Assembly (NCBI GenBank): GCA_942159475.1
Contig: OW804096.1
Location: forward strand, 108,908,194 to 108,972,193
Length of the DNA stretch: 64,000 bases
Reading direction: 5' to 3'
From: Sthenelais limicola
Lineage: Eukaryota; Annelida; Polychaeta; Phyllodocida; Sigalionidae
Below are positions 21,701 to 32,748 of the stretch, piece by piece. A model generated the notes under the pieces. The model was not told where the DNA came from and did no database searches. It saw only the letters and a program-made list of their open reading frames with translations. A program made the translations under genes and the position numbers. The stretch's first letter is position 1; every line of letters starts with the position of its first letter.

Positions 21701-24700
21701 AAGTGGACTCTCAAGTAGATTTGCGAACCTCATGCTGTTGGCCACATATGGCTTCTTCCAGCTTGTATTCCTTTACCACTGCTTTCTATGGAACCATCAG
21801 ATGGGGGTAATTTGATAGAAGAGAAAAAACAAACTGTGCTTGTGTTTACACGATGGAAGGTCCTTAGCAGCATCATACTCAGTATTTTTTGACTGACAGA
21901 ATATAAAAAAGTAATCAAAGCGCCGTCGAAAATAACTGCCGGGTGGCACATCAAAAAGATTGAAGAAGTTTCTCTGGGTTTCCAATATTTTCAAGGTAAT
22001 AAGAAAATCACAGTTTTTCCTGTCATGGCGTTCACGATCCTCTCCACTTGTTACGCTTCATCCAACAATACCATCACTTGTTAATGGATATTTCACATTT
22101 TATGGGCATCATTACCAACCAGAAATTGCACTTTTGTTCTGTGCAATGGATGTGGTAGATCCTCTTGTAGAATCCAATCAAATCTGCAAGCAGTTCTATT
22201 GAAAGGGCTTGGAGATAGATGGAGAGTAGTGGTTGTTTGACAGTGGGGTGTTTTGTTATTATCTGAATAGAGGATGCAGATGGATAGGGTTTCAGGCAGA
22301 CCGGGTCAACAACTTGTATGATGGAGTAATCTTTAGTTCCAGTGTCTATTGTCTACTATATGAGGCAGATGATGTCTTCGAACTACTATATGAGGCAGAT
22401 GATGTCTTTTACATCGAAGACATATAAGTAACTTTAACAAATGATGATAGATTTAGGAAATGACACCTTTGGCACTCATATAGCGGTGTCCTCTTTTTTC
22501 AAGATTCAAAATCAAGAAAAGATCCATCTTATCGAACCAGTTTTGAAAGGCATCATTCATGAATATGCTTCATATTTGATAAATCAATATTGACACATTA
22601 AAAAGGAACCTTGATGCAATTATACACATTGGCATGAAAACATGATATAACAAAATTATATCACACTCGTTGTGTGTGTGTGTGGGCGGGGGGGGGGGGG
22701 CATTATAATGTTGTCAATGAATGATTGATCCCCAAATTACCCTTCCACTCTCTTGAAAGCTTGAAAGCTCAGGAGTGCATGAATGAATATTTTATGAACA
22801 ACGATTAGCATTTTTTATTATATAAATAGTGCTACGCCACTAATTATTTCATTAAAATGTTTGGTACCGGTACCTCATGAAATACAGTTTGGATGTACCA
22901 ATTTTTTTAAATGCGTTGTATAAATTTGGCACTGTACTTCCAACCTATGCCTCACTTTACTTTGTCTACATGGGGATTACATGTTCATCAATGGGATATA
23001 CACGATCCCGGCAAACACAAGGCCAGCTGGGAAGAGCGACCAAATAGGAAACCTCAGCGGCCTGTATGCAGGCACTATCTGCCATCAGACTCTTTCTCGT
23101 GGTCACACAAGCTGGTCTGGAACATTTTTTATCCGACCCTCCATCCCGAAAATTCATCATTTTACGTCTTTTATTTACAATAAACCCATAAGGTTTCTTT
23201 TATATTCATATTCTCTTTTACCCAATCTCTATAATTATGTTATACACCCTACCAAGTCGTTGAATTTTATGTCAAAAACTACAAAGAAAACATGTTCGTT
23301 GCTGGACTTTATTTTACTTTCTCCACATTTAATAAATAAACTTATTTATCAACTCCGCCTCTCTTTTAATGATTTTCAAATACAAACTGTATATATTGAA
23401 GAGTTTCCGTCGATGCCATTTTTCGGTCTTTTCTCACTAGGTGGCCTATTTTCACAGAAATGTTGTACATGCTATTATCAGCCCTAATGGCTTAAGGTCT
23501 CTCAGAAGTCTGCACATCTCCCCGTCTGTAACTCGCTACCAATAGTTATTTCTAGACAACCGGAAAGTTTCCTTGTAACGAGACAATTTTCTAACTGAAA
23601 TGGTTTCTTATTTCCGCCATGAACTTTGGTCCTGAATGTTGTTTCGTGTCACATATTAAACCGACCCCACCACACTCCCTCATTCATATTAGATAATGAA
23701 ATCATATCAATAGTCTGTAGCCATCATCCCCCATCTCATATCATTATTATGTAACGCGACACAATTTTAACCCAATTCACAACTGATTAATGCACTATAT
23801 GTACTATGTACTATAATCATATAATAATCTGACTGTTGTTTTATATCTCGAAGATCAATAATGGTAAATAAAGGTATATGATACCGCTGAAACGGTCCTA
23901 ATAATAATTGCCTGCAATGCAACTATTGAAAAGAAATATGCATCATATAGGCAAAACGAAAATCACATGAATTTGTGAGATTGTAACTGATGCCTTACCT
24001 CAATACAAATTATCTGTGGGAAAAAAATATGATTTGCGTATACCGGAATATCGATCGACGTCGACATGTGTATTGCAGGATTGACAAATAAACCTTTTGT
24101 CTCCCCCTCCCCGCCGGGGAAGTAATTTTTAGGCGTTATAAAAACAGTGGGAAATTTGATTTAGCTTACGAAGCGAGTGGGGCAGTACCGTTTCATTATT
24201 CTCAGTTATTTCATACTCTGGATGGAAGTTGAGCATAGTGAGGATGGTTTGAGATGATATTTGGATAGGACTGAAGAAATGTTACCAGTCTTATTCAGGT
24301 TTTTCCAAAAAGATTGTCCAAACCTGCCAGCACTCTTCCTTTTCATTTCATCATTTTCATTAGATCAACTCTGATCTCTGAATTCTCGAAATCTGCACGT
24401 TTAAAGGTTTTGTCATTATTTTAGAATGTGGTCACCGATTAATACGTACGTACGTAATACTAATGTTGAAACATGAAGGAAATAGTTCAGGATGATTGCT
24501 GTCTCAAAGATGGAACCACAAAAGAAGAAATAGAAAACTTAAATTAGAAAATTTAAGTTATTGCTAGAGATTTGTCATCGTTCTGTAAACCATGATTTAA
24601 CGATGGCCGGGAAGTTCCAATTAATTATGTATTTGTTTGCATTTACGTCTTGTTTCTGCTGTGCCATTGGCTTCTGATATGATTTCTATCGATCTGCTTC

Positions 24701-25411
24701 TGACCTGTTCTGATCACCCTTAAAAATTATATGCATTTTTATCGTAACATTTAATTAATTATGCCAGACAAGACGTTTCAATCACATTTAAAAACTGGTA
24801 ACATTAAAGGATTTTTCACGTTAATTTTGAAAAAGGACTAATTAATTGGGTTTTGTTCCATCCAAAGTTGTGTTGTGTTAATCATAACGAGTGTCCCAGC
24901 TTTTAAAGAAGGATAAACCTAGCTGTTCTATCGGAAAACACTAATCATTTTTCAAGACCATCTTCGTTCTCGACTTCAGTAAATGATAGGCATTGCTGAA
25001 TCATTTTTAATTACGCTGGGTATAGAGCTGTCGGTTATTTCTGAATTACCGAGAGGTAACGTATTCATCATAACAAGAGCAACGTCGACGAGGAGAACTT
25101 ATTAATGGATATTTAGTAGTTAAACTGGCCTCGTGAGAGCTGTACAACATCAATATGTTCCATGCAACATTAACAGAATTAACATTAACCTTTGTATTAT
25201 ACATCATTTACGGAGATTTTAAGTATGTATTAATAAGTCTTAAGAGTTCATTATATTTGTTATGAGGTTAGGACAGCGAAACACAAAGCATATATCGCGC
25301 CCTAATAGAGGAACGGGCGTTAAAAAGCACACAAATAGTTGGGTGGATGCTGCTAGAGCATAGTGTACGTGTTGTTCCTCATTCATAAACCCATTCCAAT
25401 TGCCCAAGTCT
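18792..25411. other. Long AT-rich stretch without recognisable genes
   Basis: Scattered short ORFs on both strands look random, with no motif and low-complexity composition. Minor features are a GT microsatellite followed by a G-run (about 22671-22700) and a duplicated 24-bp block at 22357-22407. I see no transposon termini and no RNA gene. Confidence 0.4.
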
Positions 25412-25699
25412 CTACAAAATGAAGATGAGAAATGCAAAAAGATTGATTATTTTCTTCAGATCCATTATGTCCATCTGGCTAATGAGCCACTCAGTTGGAG
25501 TCATTCCTGTCTGGGTTTTACCGGTGATCTGCCTGTCAATGCATTCCGAGTGCCCATTTAAATATTGGGAAAACTGTGAGGTTTCGTGGCGCTCTGGTTC
25601 TAAGACCACATTTAAGCCCATTGAAATACATTCATGCCTTATAAAAAATGATTCGCCATTTCTTGGTCTCCCGAGACAAACTATCTTCACCAAAATCAT
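25412..25699 (-). other. Unexplained 95-residue open frame, possible exon or relic
   Basis: The minus-strand frame encodes a charged, well-mixed sequence (for example GLNVVLEPERHETSQF, then GHSECIDRQITGKTQTGM and PTEWLISQMDIMD) unlike the low-complexity chance ORFs nearby. The core seems to start after an AG in GTGAAG near 25690 and loses protein-like character after ISQMDIMDLKK (about 25465). The opposite strand is also open over the same stretch, which lowers its weight. I do not recognise the family. It could be an isolated exon of a host gene or a piece of an unknown element. Confidence 0.25.
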
Positions 25700-26842
25700 T
25701 TCAATTTAAAAATTAATTGGTGCCACACAGCCATTCGTAACTTCTTAAATAGTCTGAAATTGTGTTTTTAGTGATTTATTCATTCCAGACCCATCCAAAA
25801 TTCACCCAGATAGAGTATTAATGGATTTTGACCTGTTCTTCGTGGTGTAAAACATTCAAACTTCATGAAAAAATCGAGCAAATATAAAGATTTCTTCATT
25901 TTTTTTTATTTAAATCGTCTATTCTACAGTACTCAGGATAAAGGAAAGAAAGAAACCGAGAAGTATATTTGCTAGATACAAAACAAAAGTCTATATTACC
26001 TGATTAGGATATCTCCACTTACAACTATGAAATATCATTCGCATCATTATCATATCTTAAATTTCTAATATGTTTTATGTTCAGTACAAAAATCTTACTG
26101 ATACTGTCAACAGGGAAAAAAATCATATTTGCGCCAACTTATCAAGAATTATTACTTTACACGAATTAGTTTGGAATTTCATTATATCTGATCATCATCA
26201 TCGGTTGTTCTTCGAAGGGGTCTGGATTTATGTAATGTCTCCCAAATGGATCCTAACTGGATAGCTCATGCCAGCCTCTTGCAGTGAAAGAAAATCTAAT
26301 GATGCACCATCATATTTCTTCACAGATTATTATATTTGTAGGAGTCCGTCCGTCGACAACACCGCTTCGGTTTTGAGGTATCAAAACCGAAGCCAGTTTC
26401 GCCACCAACGATACATACACCTGTGTGTATTATGTCTACAATCCTTTATAGCTAATGTACAAAATATCCTGGAAACAAATTCCAAGAGTCAGAGCAAATC
26501 TCTCTCCCCGTCCCCTCTACCCTCCCTAACTCTCCTTGCTCCTTCTCTCCTGCTTCCCTGTTCTCTACTTCTGCTCCTTTTATATTAGGTATGTTTGTAT
26601 GTAATCTTTGGCCTCCTATAGTGGCAGATAATTAGCCTAATCTCTTATATATATATGTTTTTAAACTTAACAAACTTAGACTAGTCATATTATGTATAAG
26701 TTATTATATAAAATATAATATGTTTCTCTCTTTTCTGTAGTAAAGTAAAACAAATATTTTTGTATGAAAAATCAAGCATTACTGAAAACATAGTTCTTTG
26801 GATGAAATGTATACATGAATACATGTATACATGAATCTAAAT

Positions 26843-27249
26843 GTGATCTGTTTTAGGAAAATTAGTCATAAGTCGCAAAATATGGATTTTGAGATATCAC
26901 CATATTTGAAAAGATGAGACCAACCCGATTCCAATGAATGTAAACATTAAGGACATCTAATAAGTACTTTTATCTTTTTAGTTAGATATCTTTATTTTTG
27001 AGAAATAACCTTTGAAATATTTCTGGGTGGATAATTATCAGTAAGGTAGCTAAATATACATAATAGGATGATCTAAGAAATGCACTGATATATTTAATAA
27101 GCAGTTTTGAAATTTGGTAGATGTATTCGTACAACCACAAGGACTAGACACTCCAAAAATGAAAATATTTCAACAAAGAGATTGTGTAAGTAAACGACTT
27201 TGAAAAACACCAATTTTGCGACTTGTGACTCATTTTCCTGAAACACATC
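26843..27249. mobile_element. MITE with ~37-bp terminal inverted repeats
   Basis: The left end (TTAGGAAAATTAGTCATAAG and TCGCAAAAT, 26853-26881) is mirrored by ATTTTGCGACTTGTGACTCA and TTTTCCTGAAACACATC at the right (27213-27249). The ~330-bp core is AT-rich and non-coding. A second, split copy of the right half, in reverse orientation, lies inside transposon A at 36270-36975. Confidence 0.7.
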
Positions 27250-27472
27250 ATAATATAAATCTTAACTTATTTTAATTTGAGAGATAATGATTTGAGAATG
27301 TAGATTTAAAAATGTTCCTTGAATGTCTGAGAATTACTGTTTGCAGGACGTACATCTGACAACATTAGCAGAAAGTTTGCAAAGCTGTGTTCCAGGATCA
27401 TAATTACCTAATGATATATGTTAAAGTTACACCAGGAACCATAGGATAACATATTTTCATGCAATGCTTCTG

Positions 27473-27722
27473 TGATGTTCACACAATTAATGTTTGGGGA
27501 ACATTGTTTATTGAAACATTCCTATACTGTATGGGAATTATTGTTCCTAGAACATTTATATCAGACCTTTAGTTGAACGTTAGCTAAAAACGTTCCAGGA
27601 ACATAAAATCCTAACATTCCTAGGATGTTTGGTAAAAACATTTGCTCTATGTTTTCTATGTGTTTCCTACAAACTAACACAGGAGGAACATGATCCCAAT
27701 GTTCCCCAAATGTTGTGTACTA
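27473..27722. repeat. Degenerate array of GGAACAT/ATGTTCC words
   Basis: Words such as GGGGAACATTG, TTCCTAGAACATT, AACGTTCCAGGAACAT, ACATTCCTAGGATG, GGAGGAACATG and AATGTTCCCC recur in both orientations within 250 bp. The pattern fits an old minisatellite or decayed element. No ORF is present. Confidence 0.4.
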
Positions 27723-30426
27723 CTGGGGTATGGTACAATTGTCATCCGCATTGCAATATCTTACTGCCCTATGGATCCCTTCTATAACCATTCTCTTAAA
27801 TTTGCTTTATCTGACCCATCATTGGTCCCAATTGCATTACCATGTCTTTCCAGGTCCCCCCTCCCCACACACACTCCTGGCTCAATAAAAGCTACGAGGA
27901 CAACAACGTTAGCGACAGCAACAATATATTTAATTGTATCCAGCCGCCGTCAATCGCGATGGAGGTCTTTCATGAGGAGTTTCTTGCTGAGATTGAAGTG
28001 ACTGACACTGCCAATGATTAATTATAACCAACTTCAAACCAGGTTCAAAATGTGGAGACACTGCTGGAAGATTGCTATTAATCCTGGATTGCCCCACATT
28101 TGCATATATAAGATGTTTCTCAAAACCTTTCACATTGACTCGTTTCAAATTATTCTCCTCAATTATTGTAGAAAACAATAACACGATTCATGAGATATTA
28201 CATCATAAGTTCAGCTTCATCGTGTGGAGACATTTTTCCGAAGGAATCCCAACAAAAAAGATCATTGACCATTCACTAACTACTCTATACACAAATGAAT
28301 CATATCAATTTGAGGTCACCCTAGCAGCCTCCACCAAAATGGAATATCACCCAGTTGTCAGAGTATATAATATGGTGAGCATCGGAATTGCTATGTTTCT
28401 ATAATGCGCCGGAATATATTAACGTGAAAATGAGAATGTTGGTCATGCCGGGAAATGAATGCTACTATAAAAGGATGTACGTGGAAGTCTCCAGGGGAAT
28501 TCAGAGAGAGCTTATCTCTTCATGATACCCTGATAATATGCTGCATCACACGGTGCATGGTAAGCTGGAAGGCAGACTATGAACGCCCCTGATGATTAGG
28601 ACGAGTGTCTCTGAAATAAATAGAAATCGGCCAGATATCTCTGGCAGGGGATGGGACCTATAGTTCTTAAAGCCTTTCCTTATTCATTGCATAGGCAAAA
28701 AAAGTAGTTATGGTGCTGCATGGCGGAACATCTTTGTATGGAAAATACAGTGGAATTACGCTAATGAGTAAGGTATGAACTGTCAACTGAAAAGGTCATG
28801 AAGCGACGTTTCCTCCATCGCTTTGCCATTTCCGATGGAGTTTCCTATCTCGACAAATATTGTATGAGCAGAAATGAGCAGATGGTACGCTTCGTATCGG
28901 CCATGAATTTGACAATTGATTGAAAGGGCTGCAAAGAAGCTGTGGACCAAAAAATCCGCCCGTGTAGATCCTTCCACTAATCCAGTTGCGTTTGATCAGT
29001 GATTTCCCACAGGCCTTATTCTTAAATGTTTTATGGCAATCAAAATAGTGTATTTCCGAAAATGCCACTTTTTATTTTGAAAACAAATATGTTTTCAGGG
29101 AGTTTTCTATGTTCTGCCCACGATGAATGGAAGTGGGGAAGATCTAACCGAAGATTTTAATAAAGGGACTAAAGTCTGTCATTGTGTCTGGACTTGAAAC
29201 ACATAGCCTGGAGGTTACAAGCGAATCTAGAAGTTCAGTATTCATTTTGATTTCTTTTGATTATGGAAGGTTATAAATGGAAACTAGAAATGATTTGAAA
29301 GGTTTCATGTTGTTAAAATTCCTTGATACTAAAGAACTACTGTGGCAGTGGTCAAAACATTAGAAAAGACTAACATTGATAAAAAGTAACAAAGGATGAG
29401 TTCCAAGTTCTAGCTTGCCCAAAATTAGCAGGTAAGAGAATTGATTATTCCAGCCCTTATCGAATCCTTCCGCAAGTAGATTAGACAGTTTTGTCGCAGG
29501 CAATTGCCTCATTCTCTTAATGAATATGCAAGGAGTGTCCCCATATTTTAGGACCTCATTGCGCCACCCCCACGACTACAGCTACTGTATTAATGTAGAT
29601 ACCATGTCCCCTGATACCATATGATAGACGGTATTAATTAAGTCTTGCTTATCATGATCAATATCTCTGACAGCTTTCCTATGTCTACAAGTCTTGGTAT
29701 TTGATCATGGTACTCATACGCTGGCCTGTCGGATACGCTTCTCCAGTGTATTGTTTTACTTGGTGTCCTGCAGTCCATCAGTTCCTGAGGCCCTCCAGAT
29801 ATGTCCCGGTATTAATGACGTTGGGGGGCACGGAGGCAATGTGTTACCACCAAACCTATACTTAAGGTTATGTATTTACTTACCTTTAGACACAGCAGGA
29901 TGTATTTTGAGTTGTTGTTAGGTTTTTCATTACGATCAATGTTATAGAGTTGCTATATAAATAATATTCTGAATAATACAAGGAATATAATCAAAATGAA
30001 GTTGATGGCTGGCGTCAAGCAAAATGGTAATTTGTCTTGCAAATGTTTCCTTACGTAATTGTTTACTGAAATCTTTTAATGTTTTATATTTGGGTTTTTA
30101 ATATAAAATCAGGGTTTAAAAGTATTTGGTAAAACGACTGATTGTCTTGTATATGGTATTATTTTCCATGCATAGAAACAGAGAAATCCCCTGGATTCAT
30201 TTTTGCCGTCATATAAGCCTTTCAAAGCCTTTAATGTCTTTCGAATCCCCCAGAAAGATGAAAGGATATCATATTTCAATGCACACGGCTGGGAGGATAT
30301 TTTATTTTGAGCTTCAATCACTTTTTATAGGAGGAGTAAGCTTTCGCATCTTCCTGCTTATACTATGAGTCCACGCACATTTATTCTTCTAAAATAGTGT
30401 AGACCATAATGTTAATTATCTTCATA
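27723..30426. other. Non-coding stretch
   Basis: Short chance-like ORFs only. No transposon border, RNA gene or conserved protein motif was recognised. Confidence 0.4.
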
Positions 30427-31073
30427 CAGGAATTCAATTCAATTCAAACATTCTTTATTGTCGGTTTGTTGCAAAACAATTGGTTGTTCAATTCTGGCGT
30501 GCCAGATCTTCCTATGAATGTCGCAATGACATTATTGTGTGTCAGAGACAATATGATAGAATTAACAATATGGTTGATTTAACAGGAATAGTAACAAAAA
30601 TAGGAATTGTATCCTCAGTTGGTGATGAGAACAACAATCGCTCTCAACAGCTAAGTGATAAGCTAAGTATGGTAGAAATAACGATAAGTGGTTTAATAAT
30701 TATGTTAATTATAATCTCAGTAGGTAGCTTTATATATGCAGTGAATACCTATGAATATCTACAGTACAGTAGACAGTAGCGATTGGCGCAGTGCCAGTAC
30801 TGCTATGCCTAAGACATTGGTCAGAAGTTGGTGGACTTCTGCCTGCCGGCCACAGGCTGAATACATGTACGTCCTACCATCTATACGTCTAAGGGACGCT
30901 CATTACCAACGCGCCATCAGCGCCCCCTTCCATCATGCCTGATCGCCCTGGTGTTGGCGGCCTGCCATGCAACGTGATGTTGGGACAAATGTGAAAAAGC
31001 TGCTTGGTCTGGGATTCGTCCCCCCAATGTTCAGATTGGAAGTCCTAGGTGCTAATCATTTGACCATAGAGGA
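30427..31073 (-). mobile_element. tRNA-derived SINE (~650 bp) with TTGAA-repeat tail
   Basis: In the minus direction the element begins at about 31073 with a tRNA-like head. It has an A-box-like TGGTCAAATGATTAGC (31051-31066), an anticodon-arm-like ACTTCCAATCTGAA and a B-box-like GGGGACGAATCCC (about 31011-31023). The head lacks a clean acceptor stem and is not a functional tRNA. A GC-richer body follows (30960-30780), then an AT-rich part. The 3' end ATAAAGAATG followed by TTGAATTGAATTGAATT (about 30430-30455) looks like the tail of a CR1-like LINE, the probable source of its retrotransposition machinery. At ~650 bp it is long for a SINE, consistent with a central conserved domain. Confidence 0.65.
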
Positions 31074-31509
31074 ATGTAGATTAGATGAATACAAACAATG
31101 GGTATATCTGGACTTCACCTTATAGTATACCTGTATTGGTAGACCTGTTATGTAATAGCTGCATCGGCCGATAGCCATGAATATTTCACGCCTGTTATGG
31201 ACGTCCATACATGGATGTTGGTGATATATATGTACTTCTCCCAGACGATGCCCATATTCTGAGATTCACAGTGAGAAAATGATGTATGAGATGGTTCATT
31301 ACATATGAATAATCATACATGAGTAAAATTATAGCGAGGTGAGAGTGGACTGACTGACCGAGGCAAGATACCTCAATTTGTTTGGTATTAGTATTAGGGT
31401 AGGGTAGAGTAAAGTTATTCCAATACACTAAAGTTATTCCGGTACACTAAAGGGATGAAAAATACGGTAGCAGGGAAATCGGTAATCCGAGTACATTTCT
31501 TAATTCTCT

Positions 31510-32270
31510 TGGGTGAGATGAATTACCCTCGGGCTCCGCCCTCGTGTTTCCATGACCACACAGACCACAACAAACCACCAAACCAAGGGACGCAATTTGA
31601 TCAGATCAACTTATTAATACCAAAATAGAAGGTTTACCAACCTGTACAATTATTTATTTCAATCAAATATGCCTTGCGTTTGGACCGGAAGTTTACCCAG
31701 TCAATGCCACCAAGTACTATAGGTGGCGCCACCCTCTATGGAGCTTAAACACTGCTATAGCATTATTACCCCTGGGTTTGGTGGTTTGTTGCGGTCTGTG
31801 TGGTCATAGACACTCTCGGGCTTGCCCGACAGTGTCTATGACCACACAGATCACAACAAACCACCAAACCCAGGGTAATAGTGCTTTTAGACGTGATTTG
31901 ATCAGATCAACTTATCAATACCAAAATAAAAGGTTTACCAACCTGTACAATTATTTATTTTAATCAAATATGCCTTGCAAAACAGGTATTAAGTGCTCCT
32001 ACATTGAACCAGAAGTTTACTCACTTAATTCCACCAGGTACTACTAGGTGGCGCCACCCTCTATGGAGTTTTAACACTACCGTTCTATAGTCCACACTTC
32101 AGGTACTTCCATCGATAGAAACATGGTCTATAGGCAAGAAAATACCTCCCAGAATCTGATCAAATCACGTCTAACGTTCTATAGACCACACTTCAGGGAC
32201 TTCCGTCGATATAAATGTGGTCTATAGGCAAGAAAAAACCTCCCAGAATCTGATCAAATCGCGTCTAACA
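31510..32270. repeat. Cluster of tandem and palindromic repeats
   Basis: A ~300-bp unit occurs twice (about 31550-31760 and 31845-32075), each with AAGGTTTACCAACCTGTACA and GGTGGCGCCACCCTCTATGG. Between them is a near-perfect palindrome (about 31768-31882) with arms from TACCCCTGGGTTTGGTGG to AGACACT and back, around a CGGGCTTGCCCG centre. To the right a ~93-bp unit is repeated twice (32082-32174, 32175-32268). Each of these units holds its own inverted CTATAGACCACA/TGTGGTCTATAG-type pair. TGATTTGATCAGAT-type ends appear in both orientations (31892, 32155, 32248), hinting at a TIR element family inserted in series. No ORF. Confidence 0.65.
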
Positions 32271-32748
32271 TTAAATAAAGGGATTAGTAACCCATGTTGT
32301 AATTAACTGTGTAGACCAACAGTGTCCATTTAATGGATATTTATTTATTTTGGGGCTAAGAGGCATTCAGTGTACATCTTAAAAGTCTGTTTATTATCTA
32401 TCTTATGAGCAATGGGATTTAAATCGTTCCACCTTTGCCTTTGATGTCAAGTAGTCTTTTTTTTTTTTTTTGGAACAGAATTTATTGCAGGATAGACATC
32501 AGCGTCGTCGCAGTGACGATGTTCCCACTGCCTGCCTATTTAACAGTTACAATGATACCATATTCAAAATCCAAAGATATATAGAAAATTAGCAGTTCGT
32601 TGTTAGTAATTACATTAGTGTGGTCGGTCGAGGGGGAAGACCAGGTGAGCTATGGATAGAATGTCATATTAGAAAGGGGCATATTTGGGTGGGAATCGTG
32701 GGTTCCGTGTTTTATGGGAGTAAGAGCGGTTAATGGCTTACTGGCTTA

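Noticed and set aside
22981..23487. 168-codon plus-strand frame
   Set aside because: Its composition looks like translated AT-rich DNA and no domain or splice context was seen.
31003..31073. tRNA gene
   Set aside because: A- and B-box-like words are present, but the acceptor and anticodon stems do not pair well, and the sequence continues into a SINE body and tail.
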